The notes under the pieces were generated by a model, which saw only the letters and a list, made by a program, of their open reading frames with translations, was not told the origin of the DNA and searched no databases. A program made the translations under genes and the position numbers. Of a stretch of 64,000 bases of DNA, positions 55,570-64,000 are shown in pieces. Every line of letters begins with the position of its first letter. The first letter of the stretch is position 1. Source of the stretch: Podocnemis expansa (Eukaryota > Chordata > Testudines > Podocnemididae); the NCBI GenBank assembly GCA_007922195.1, contig ML681992.1, forward strand, positions 40,221,144 through 40,285,143, given 5' to 3'.

Positions 55570-58240
55570 ACCATCACCTGTGCCACATCATTGATTTGAA
55601 GTTGATATAAATGCACACACGAAAAATCATAGCTCCCAATCCTGAAGAGCCAGTGTCACCACTACAGAAGGGTGTAGAGATTAAGGATAAGACTCGGCTA
55701 CTGAGAAAATACAAGGGTCTGACTCCATCTGAAGCCCTAGAGACTGCTAAGGAAAGGCTCACAGCACTGGCCACCAGGCTAAGGAGATACGCTAGAGAAG
55801 CAGAGGCCAAAAAGATAAATACCCTGTTCTCCAAAGAACCATCCAAGGTGTACTCCCAACTGCAGTGCAACAACACAATAACAGCAGAGCCACCAACAGC
55901 AGAAACTGAACAGTACTGGAAGAACATCTGGGAGAAAGAGAAGACTCATAACACCAGTGCAAAGTGGCTGCAGGACCTGAGAACAGACCACAGCAATCTC
56001 CCAGAACAGGAACCAGTCACCATCACAGTAGCAGACATCCAACAGCGGGTCAAGAACATGAAGAGCTGGACAGCACCTGGACCGGACATGCTCCACACCT
56101 ACTGGCTAAAGAAACTAACAGCAGTGCATGAACGTCTAGCAGCACAGATGAACCAGCTGCTAGCAGCAGGCTCCCACCCAGACTGGCTAACACAAGGAAG
56201 GACAGTGCTGATCATGAAAGACCCCCACAAGGGAACAGCACCATCCAACTACTGGCCAATAACCTGCCTCCCCACAACATGCAAAGTCCTATCAGGCATC
56301 ATAGCCGCCAAGCTACAGGACCACATGGGCCAGTACCTGAGCACAGCTCAGAAGGGCACTAGGAACAACACCAGAGGCTCAAAACACCAGTTGCTCATAG
56401 ACAGAGCAGTCGCCCAAGACACAAAGTCTAGACAGACCAATCTGAGCACAGCCTGGATTGACTACAGGAAAGCCTACGACTCAATGCCGCACACATGGAT
56501 CTGTGAATGTCTGGCACTATACAAAGTCAACAGGACACTAAGGACCTTCCTCAAGAACTCAATGGGACGGTGGAAGACAACACTGGAAGTCAACTCAAGA
56601 CAGCTTGCACAAGTGGCCATCAAGTGCGGCATATACCAAGGTGACGCGCTGTCCCCACTACTGTTCTGCATTGGCTTGAACCCCCTCAGCCAGATAATCA
56701 CAAGGACTGGATACGGATACAAGTTCAAGAGTGGAACTACCATTAGCCACCTCCTCTACATGGATGACATCAAGCTGTATGCTAAGAATGAACGAGACAT
56801 CGACTCACTAATCCACCTGACATGGATCTACAGTGAGGATATTGGGATGTCATTCGGACTGGAGAAGTGTGGCCGGATGGTAGTAAAGAGAGGAAAGGTA
56901 GTGAAGACTGAGGGGGTGGCACTACCAGCAGGCCACATAGCAGACATACAGACCAGCTACAAGTACCTTGGCATCCCACAGTCACATGGGAACCACAATG
57001 AGGAGGCAAGGAAGACAGCAACATCCAAGTACCACCAAAGGATAAGACAGGTCCTGAAGAGCCAGCTCAATGGGAAGAACAAGATCCACGCCATCAACAG
57101 GTACGCCCTGCCAGTCATCAGATACCCTGCTAGTATAGTGAGCTGGCCAAAGGCGGACATGGAGGCTGCCGATGTGAAGACCCAGAAGCTCCTCACAATG
57201 TACGGAGGTTTCCACCCCAAGTCCAACACCCAGAGACTGTACGCCAGCTGGAAAGAAGGCGGGCGGGGTTTGGTGAGTGTCAAAGCCACTGTCCTGGATG
57301 AAACCCAGAGCATCCAGGAGTACATCAGTAAGATGGCACCCAAAGATGAGCTGCTGAGAGAATGCCTGAGGCAGCAGCAGCAGACATGGGAGGAAGATCA
57401 AGCAGAAGCAGTGCCATGGCAAGACAAGACCCTGCATGGGATGTATCATCAACAGATAGCTGAGGTGGCTGACATTGGGAAATCCTACCAGTGGCTGGAA
57501 AGGGCTGGACTAAAAGACAGCACTGAGGCACTGATCATAGCAGCATAAGAACAGGCACTGAGCACCAGATCCATTGAAGCAGGGGTCTACCACACTAGAC
57601 AGGACCCAGGGTGCAGACTGTGCAGAGAGGCCTCAGAGACAGTCCAACACATAGTGGCAGGATGTAAGATGCAGGCAGGAACAGCATACACTGAACGGCA
57701 CAACCAAGTAGCTGGCATTGTGTACAGGAACATCTGCACAGTGTATGGGCTAGACCCTCCCAAGACCAGATGGGAGATCCCACAGAAGGTCGTGGAGAAT
57801 AACAGGGCTAAGATCCTGTGGGACTTCCAGATCCAGACAGACAGGCAGGTACTGGCCAATCAACCAGACATCGTGGTAATAGACAAGGACCAGAAGACAG
57901 CGGTGGTGATAGATGTAGCAGTGCCAAGTGACAGCAACATCAGGAAGAAGGAGTATGAGAAGCTGGAGAAGTACCAGGGCCTGAAAGAGGAACTAGAGCG
58001 GATGTGGAAAGTGAAGGCCAAAGTGGTCCCGGTGGTGGTAGGAGCACTCGGGGCTGTGACTCCTAAGCTGGGAGAGTGGCTCCAACAGATCCCAGGAACA
58101 ACATCAGAGCTCTCTGTCCAGAAGAGTGTAGTCCTGGGAACAGCTAAGATACTGCGCAGAACCCTCAAACTCCCAGGCCTCTGGTAGAGGACCCGAGGTT
58201 GAGGAAGACATATACCACCCATAGGGGTGAGAGAGGAATT
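55570..58240 (+). mobile_element. R4/Dong-type LINE, 5'-truncated
   Basis: A single-ORF LINE with reverse transcriptase followed by a CCHC motif and a restriction-like endonuclease, the R2/R4 type of architecture. The 5' end is truncated: the N-terminal DNA-binding region is missing. The 3' UTR is short (58188-about 58240) and ends in a T-rich stretch. G+C is higher than in the flanks. The antisense fragment at 1-96 is a second copy. Confidence 0.85.
55611..58187 (+). pseudogene. R4-type LINE ORF: reverse transcriptase and restriction-like endonuclease, one stop
   Basis: 858 codons in one frame, broken only by TAA at 57546-57548 (codon 646). The ATG at 55611 directly follows an in-frame TAA and probably is not the native start. 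RT features: APGPDM (about 160), NYWPITCLPT, motif A Asp284 in DYRKAYDS, QGDALSPLLF, and YMDD at 383-386. After the stop: CX2CX8HX4C at 668-685, then PDIVV (752-756) and IDVAVP (about 767-772) of the restriction-like endonuclease. It would nick DNA and reverse-transcribe its RNA, but this copy loses the endonuclease to the stop. The YRPI-type motif reads YWPI. Both could be CpG or single-base decay. Confidence 0.88.
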
Positions 58241-58289
58241 TTTTTTATATGAATTCTAACTTTAGTTGCTCTTTGAAGTTTGACTTAGA

Positions 58290-58466
58290 TTTAATTTGTG
58301 TAAGTACAGCAACACAGATGTCTTGCAGGGAGTGGACAGGGAGATTAAAGTGTTCTGCAATTGGTTTTTGAATATTGCCATTTCTGATGTCAGATTTTTA
58401 TCCAATTATTCTTTTTCACATAGACAGTCCAGTTTGTCCAATCAATGTGTAATATATAATTTATAC
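58290..58466 (-). mobile_element. Penelope GIY-YIG region fragment
   Basis: aagtgttctgcaattgg, tctgatgtcagatttttatcc, ttctttttcacatagacagtc and cagtttgtccaatc match the 48950-49060 region of the Penelope remnant in the same orientation, coding on the minus strand for the part around GQT..L and the HKSD-like motif. Confidence 0.7.
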
Positions 58467-58631
58467 CAGGGGTCTCAAACTCAAATCATTACAAGGGCCA
58501 CATGAGGACTAGTATGTTAGCCCAAGGGCCACAGCACTGAAATCTTTTCATACAATGATATTGCAAATATTGGTAACAATAGTGTTGTTGCAGGCTGCAG
58601 GAAACAGCTTTAGAGGCCATGTGAGACCCCA
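58467..58631. mobile_element. hAT MITE, CAGGGGTCTCAAAC family
   Basis: Starts CAGGGGTCTCAAACTC and ends GTGAGACCCCA; flanks atttatac (58459-58466) and atgtatac (58632-58639) match at 7 of 8. Nearly the same as 63032-63219 but lacking about 20 bases near the right end. Confidence 0.82.
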
Positions 58632-58639
58632 ATGTATAC

Positions 58640-60220
58640 TGAGTACAGTTTCTGAGGGAATCCAACAGTGAGAAAAAACAGCCAGAATTACAAAGAAACT
58701 TAGGCCCCAAGGGCTGGCATTTAGCCAGCACTGTCATTCTGAAAACCACCTCTTAGTTCCTGCCTTGCTCTGTATGCACGTATTTCTGCAGCAAGGTCAT
58801 GCAGAGCCACATACATCCTGGTGCTGCTGCATAGCTAAGGAGCTTCTCAGAGATCACACCTTGTTTACTTTTTGTAATCTTCCCTGCGAGGCCTGATTTG
58901 TGCAAATGATAGCTGTGTGTATATGGTGGAATGCCCAACAGTCCAGTGCAGGGTACATTCACACGGGGTAATGGAGAGACAAGTTTGATTCACCTCATTT
59001 GGAGCAGGGACTTGAATCCTAGTGGGTGAATCAACCTTTAGGCTGTTGAATCTAACTTCTGGGTTTTTTTCATTTTTGCCTAGTGACTACTTAATTATTT
59101 ATACGAAGTGGAACTGCTTCAGCATGAGAGGCTGGGACACCCACCCCAAAACACTGCATGCTCCCTCCGTGTTACACTCCTGGCTGGCTTAGACAGCCTT
59201 CCACTCAGCCTGCTGACTTTTGAGAATCCCTTTCCTAGGTGTTGAACTCCCTCTGTGCATTGTATACAGATCCCAGACACCTAATGCAGAGCTGTGAATT
59301 CCCACTCCATGGCAGAATGCTTGGGAGTTTGTCACTGCAGTGTCTAACATCCCTCTGTGATTTTAGTTGTTTCTACATGCGCTTCCATTGTGCTAGAAGC
59401 AATTACATCTTATATCATGTTTTGCCCTAGCAGCTGGCAGGGAGAAAATCCCTCAGAGGAACAAAGGAAAGAAAACTGGGTGAACAAAGGGTTTTAGTTC
59501 CTTTCCTTAAAATATCTGTGCACCCACACAGCACAGTCAGTGTGAACCTGCTTGGAGGTGAGGGGGGCTATCAACCTCTGCACTGCCCCTAGTATATAGC
59601 ATAGTTTCCTATAAAAAGAAAAGAAAGATAGATTTCTGTTTTTTTGATCATCTCAGGTCACTGCTTACCTGTCTAGAATGGACAAGCTGTCTTAGCAAGC
59701 AAATTTTCTTTTTAAATTAGAAGTTGAAGTCTTCTGTAAAATTGTGCAATGTATTTCCTTTGAATTGTAAAGTTACTCCAAATTAGCCTAGGCTGAGGCT
59801 CATGCTGTGCCTGGGAACCAGAACCTATTTGTTTGAATGTTGTTCCTGGCTGTAATCTGTCTGTGGGAGGTTTTTGTCTACATGATTCCTGTGCCTGTCT
59901 GACTAGCAGGCAGATGCTTTGATGTGACAGGGGTTCTGAATCAGGCACTGACTTAGTACCCTGTCACTCAAATCCCTGCCAATCCAGGTTAATTGGGATC
60001 TATATGGAAGACCAATTAACAAAGGCAGTTGCAACTGAAAGGATAATTAGAGGAGGATGCAACCACAGCAACTAGGAGCACATAAATGAAGAGGCAGAAA
60101 GTCTTAAAAAAGAGAGTGAGGAGTGTCTAGGGGAAGTTAGAGTTGGAGGCTCTATGAGTAACTATCTTTCTCAGATGCTAACTGGGACTTGTAAACATGT
60201 AAGTACTACTCCAGGCAATG
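58640..60220. other. unannotated sequence
   Basis: No gene or classified repeat. Frames at 58753-58962 and 59239-59430 have no family features. Confidence 0.3.
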
Positions 60221-60228
60221 GCTTATAG

Positions 60229-60389
60229 CAGTGGTCTTCAAACTTTTTTTCTCAGGGCCCAGTTTAAAAAAAGCATTTATGCCCATGACCCAACAATTAC
60301 ATCTTAGAGCAATGCATTCCAGTCTTGCAGCAGTGGCTACCATGACCCAGTACCAATATGAGTCCAGACCCATAGTTTGAAAACCAGTG
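60229..60389. mobile_element. hAT MITE, CAGTGGTCTTCAAAC ends
   Basis: Starts CAGTGGTCTTCAAACTTTTT and ends GTTTGAAAACCAGTG; perfect 8-bp duplication GCTTATAG at 60221-60228 and 60390-60397. 161 bp, non-coding. Confidence 0.92.
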
Positions 60390-60835
60390 GCTTATAGGAC
60401 AGTATATTGAAGCATGATGGTGGGGAAGATTATCTAATGTGAAGGAGGCTCCTGGAGGATCACCTATGAACATTGCAGTTTCCTCAGTTATGGGGAAGTA
60501 TACCATTATTAATTTAGGTTTTTGTTCACCCAATAACTATAGGCCAGGTTTAGGATGGAAAATTATTTTTTGAGTTCAGTATTGCATTAGGACAAGGTGT
60601 TTGCTCTGAGCAAGCGTTAATTTTCAAAATGTGCATGAAGCCTTCCAGACCAATTTTGTCTATAGGGTTTCAGTAGACTTAGACCATGAAAATGGAGTTG
60701 GGTTCAGAATGACACTTCTTTCAGCTCCTGGGTCACAGAGCCTCTATAAACTGGTTCTTTTCCAAATCGCTGTAACTCCCTTTATCATTATTGCCAACCC
60801 CAAAAGTTCAAAAATAATTGGTCAGATCCCAAAAA
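60390..60835. other. unannotated sequence
   Basis: Nothing recognised. Confidence 0.3.
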
Positions 60836-60836
60836 C

Positions 60837-60945
60837 TCATAGAATCATAGGGTTAAAAGGGACCTCGTGAGATCAGCTAGCCCAAAAACCTGCAAAAGAG
60901 CAGGACCACTCTCACTAAATCATCCCAGCCAGGGTTTTGTCCAAA
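60837..60945 (-). mobile_element. CR1 3'-tail fragment
   Basis: catagaatcatagggttaa, aagggacctcgtgagatc and ctaaatcatcccagcc form the antisense CR1 3' end and last ORF2 codons. Confidence 0.8.
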
Positions 60946-62870
60946 CTCATGATTGATTTGTTTGGGTGGCATTTTGTGTGTTTTACAGTCTCTACTTGGT
61001 CTATTTTAAATGCTCCTTATCCACATCCAATGTATACTGTATGTATGCATCAGTTAATGTTGCCACCTTTCCTAAATTTGAGTCAAATTATTTTGGGGGG
61101 GAGGGTGGGGGATCTGACTGTGGGTTCTCTCTCTGGCTACCTGATGACTTGGTATCCCTAGCCTCTCCTCAAATGCTAAAATTGTAATTAATTCTTTATA
61201 CCCACTCCCTAACATCTGCCCATCTTTCAGCCTAGCAATTAATTGTGTCATTTCTCATTCTTGCCAGTCCCTACATCTACCCGTCCCCGCCAAGCTGATC
61301 TCTGCTTGTCCTCTAGCTCCATAGGTTTTTCACCACCCTTTCTAGGTCAGGAGCTGTTCACCTGCCTCCACCCACTGCTTCCCAGGTTTTCTATTGTGGA
61401 GAGGAAGAGAGAAAGCTGGAGGAGTAGAGGCATCCTAAGCTACTGGGTTCTTTTTTGCTGCCTCCCCCCTTCTCTGTCTGTGGGACAGGTGCGACTTTCT
61501 CTCTCTCTCCCCTACCCAAAATGTCCTGTTGGCTTCGGGGTTGGGGAGAACTGTGGTTGCCTTCTTCAGCAGCCCTTATTAGTTGCTCTGCCAGGGAAGG
61601 CAGACAAGCAGGGCTAATCACCACCAGCTCCCCCAGTGTCTTTTGTTGCTGCTCTGGAAGGACCAAATCTAGTTGCTTCCATGGGTGAAAAGGATCCATA
61701 TACCTACTGTAAAAACATTTTTATAAGAAGCTTCTCTAAGGACAGCATAGTCCCCAAAACTTTATTTTCCAGATGGAGAAGCAGATAGTAAGATTTCTAA
61801 AGAAGCTGGTGAGATAATCCATTTTGTTTCTGTTCATAAAGGAAATCTAAGCTGACCATATGGCATGAAGGAAGAATTTAGTAAGTCCTAGCAGGTAAGA
61901 ACTTGCAGGACCTGTGACCATGTCTTGGTATCTCTTCTGTATACTCATCAGGGAAATGTGTGTCTTCTAACTTGGTAAGCATAGCCAATACAGACAGGAC
62001 CCTATCATACTATAAATCAGTTTACAGGAATGATTGTGGTTTATAGAACAGTTGGGGTCTCTCTACAGTGACTAGAATGTTAGCCCCTTGTTCACAATTC
62101 CTGTGTTTAAGAAAAGATTTGCTAGAAACATGTTAAATGCTTAAAACTGGATTCTGAAAACAAGATCTTCTTGCATGTTGCAACAGCACTGGATATAAAA
62201 AGGTGTTAAACAACAGTTCACTAAATTGTTATATTAAAGTGAACTGTAATACTGTTTCTAAGTCATGGTTAATCATAAGAATTTCCCAAACTCCTGCCTC
62301 CTCAGAAAATAAGTTTCACAAAGGACTCAGTTCAATGATGATATCAAAAAAGATACAAAACAGTAGGTCCAATAAAATTGTAACCCTGCATTGAAATATT
62401 CTGATTAAGCTTTCTGCTTTACATATAGATTGGCTAAGGATAATCCTTGAGGTGGTGAACACAATTGTTGCGCCAGTCACCATGCTGCCATGTGCTTAAA
62501 GCTGAGATGACATTTTTAGTACATGAGCATTGAATGAGCTCCCCTTTTTTTTTTTCTTTTTCCTATAGAGCCCTCACCTATTCACTTGTGTAACTGATGC
62601 ACCTTGTTGACTCCCCAGTGACATTCTTTACTCCATGTTCACCACTTTTTATGTAGTGGTTATATTTTGTATAAACCTTCAGGTATTTGAACACTAATAA
62701 TTTGATGAACACTATTATCCTGTTTAAATATGTATAACAATACTGCATGTAAAGCCATGAGATTTTACTGTATGATTGTTACTGAAATGTGTTATTCTGG
62801 GTAACACCCACAAACTAGTTTTCAGAGACCAAGAAACATTGGCAACTTTAGATGATGATTTTATATGCTA
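60946..62870. other. unannotated sequence
   Basis: About 1.9 kb with no classified repeat; G-run at 61093-61110, T-run at 62547-62556. The frames at 61243-61688 overlap in two phases and have no domain features. Confidence 0.3.
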
Positions 62871-62878
62871 GTGGCAGT

Positions 62879-63236
62879 CAATGTTCCCTCTAATATTTTG
62901 CAGGCTATGTGCACAAAAAATGTCTTTGTGTGCACAAAAATTTTTTGTGTGCATTAATATTAGCACTGTTGCATTTTTTATGTGCGCTTTATTTTGTTGT
63001 GTGCACACATACACATGTGCACAGCTTAGAGCAGGGGTCTCAAACTCAAGTCACCATGAGGGCCACATGAGGACTAGTACATTAGCTCAAGGGCCCAACC
63101 ACTGAAACATTTTCATACAACGATATTGCAAATATCAGTAACAACAGTGTTGTTGCGGGCTGCAAGAAATAGCTTTAGGGGCCACATGTGGCCCCTGGAC
63201 CACATGTTTGAGACCCCTGGCTTAGAGGGAACATTG
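62879..63236. mobile_element. small hAT element, CAATGTTCCCTCTAA family, third copy
   Basis: Ends CAATGTTCCCTCTAA / cTTAGAGGGAACATTG; flanks gtggcagt (62871-62878) and gtagcaat (63237-63244) match at 6 of 8. Without the nested MITE it is about 160 bp. Its left part, gtgcacaaaaaatgtc..., matches the subterminal region of the two larger copies. Confidence 0.8.
63032..63219. mobile_element. hAT MITE, CAGGGGTCTCAAAC family, nested
   Basis: Starts CAGGGGTCTCAAACTC and ends GTTTGAGACCCCTG with a perfect 8-bp duplication GCTTAGAG (63024-63031 and 63220-63227). It inserted into the right end of the hAT element at 62879-63236, so it is younger. Confidence 0.93.
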
Positions 63237-63244
63237 GTAGCAAT

Positions 63245-64000
63245 GTGTTAGCAGTCCAGGAGTGACTGTTCTGACCCTAAAGTAGTATAAAAGAGGACCT
63301 CTGACTAGAGAGTTAAGGGGATACAGCAGTCCAGTGCTCCAGGTTGCACCTTAAGAAATGTCACAGTAACCTAGAATATTTTCAAGTGTTCAGGTTGTCA
63401 TGAATCTATTCCGGGTCTGTTAGTTATTTGTAAAGCGCTGAGTGACTACACTAGAAAAGTACATATGTGCTGTTGCTTTAATTTTGTCACAGGAAGCCAG
63501 GCACGATGGGCCTGGCAAAGCTGCCAAGCCAGGAGAGAAAACAGCCATTGTCCTAATTCTTATGAATATCCCTGTCCACAGAATGAAGAAAGCAACTTCT
63601 TGGTGACCCCCCCCCCCCCCCATGGCTGCCTGACAGTGCCTACTTTGGCCTTTTGATTTAAGGGTGTCCCCAAATATTTTACCTCTTTGCTACCATATTG
63701 AATATCTCTTTATAGGAGGAGCAGGGTGGAGAGAGAAGCTCTGTCTGCAGCTGCTTCATAGCTAAGAAGGTACTTAACTATGGCTAAAATCTACATATAG
63801 CCTACTATGTTTTAGGACTTTTCAGCTGAATAGATTTTAGAACAGCTAAGTTCTGGCTTTGGAATGGTCTCCAAAGCAAGTCCCCGGAACATGGCTGATA
63901 GAACACAGGATTGGCTCATTAGCAGATCAATGAACTTGTGTTATAAAGTAGTTTGTTTGAACCAATTTTGAATCAGTTTTTAACTCTATTTTTTCAGTTC
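63245..64000. other. unannotated sequence
   Basis: C-run at 63608-63620. Otherwise nothing recognised; see the rejected exon near 63493. Confidence 0.3.

Noticed and set aside
63493..63604. Acceptor-like site (ttaattttgtcacag) followed by an open segment ending in TGA
   Set aside because: A competing open frame crosses the same region, there is no partner exon, and the length is compatible with chance.
1..64000. CRISPR arrays, operons, phage or bacterial islands
   Set aside because: Sequence is plainly vertebrate nuclear DNA: CR1 tails, SINE, low CpG outside repeats, no dense coding.

Overview
This is a reptilian, most likely turtle (Testudines), nuclear genome window with no bacterial or organellar features and no complete host gene. 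The turtle call rests on recently active CR1 LINEs, a tRNA-headed SINE with a CR1 tail, an R4/Dong-type LINE, abundant Penelope-like sequences and inverted-repeat MITEs; a crocodilian is the main alternative. Almost everything that can be annotated is transposable-element sequence, much of it nested. No protein-coding gene is demonstrated. Two short stretches (22217-22284 and about 53098-53200) look like possible host exons, so the window is probably intergenic or intronic.

Layout: 1-96 is an antisense R4 LINE fragment cut by the window edge, followed by GC-rich repeat to about 758. 760-9380 is mostly unannotated AT-rich DNA with small CR1 tails, two Penelope-derived hairpins and one MITE. 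9474-10116 is a hAT element inserted in an old CR1. 11131-19950 is a nested locus: an old antisense CR1 interrupted by a Penelope hairpin, a 4.6-kb CR1 with both ORFs open (11606-16229), a MITE, and a MITE/CR1 composite. 20121-20800 and 33033-36290 are two copies of one LTR-like repeat on the minus strand; the second is split by a 2.5-kb hAT element with a perfect 8-bp target duplication. Between them lie a possible exon, a SINE, a CpG-rich pogo-like element, a Penelope 3' end, a 1.8-kb MITE with a 45-bp minisatellite, and 4.7 kb of AT-rich sequence that may be degenerate LTR-element interior.

36441-37594 is a 40-bp minisatellite split by a hAT element, itself holding a Penelope insertion. 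40407-41232 resembles a solo LTR. 42020-45740 holds two decayed CR1 copies. 48359-50595 is a second large hAT element containing a Penelope inverted repeat and a 490-bp polypurine tract. 55611-58187 is an R4-type LINE ORF open except for one stop codon. 58467-63236 contains small hAT MITEs with good target duplications.

The two LINEs with long open frames (CR1 and R4) are the only clear protein-coding units. Many insertions can be ordered in time from nesting and target-site duplications. The least expected signals are a Penelope family whose copies are repeatedly folded into inverted repeats and carry a hammerhead-ribozyme-like core, and a repeated promoter-like unit at the start of the full-length CR1.
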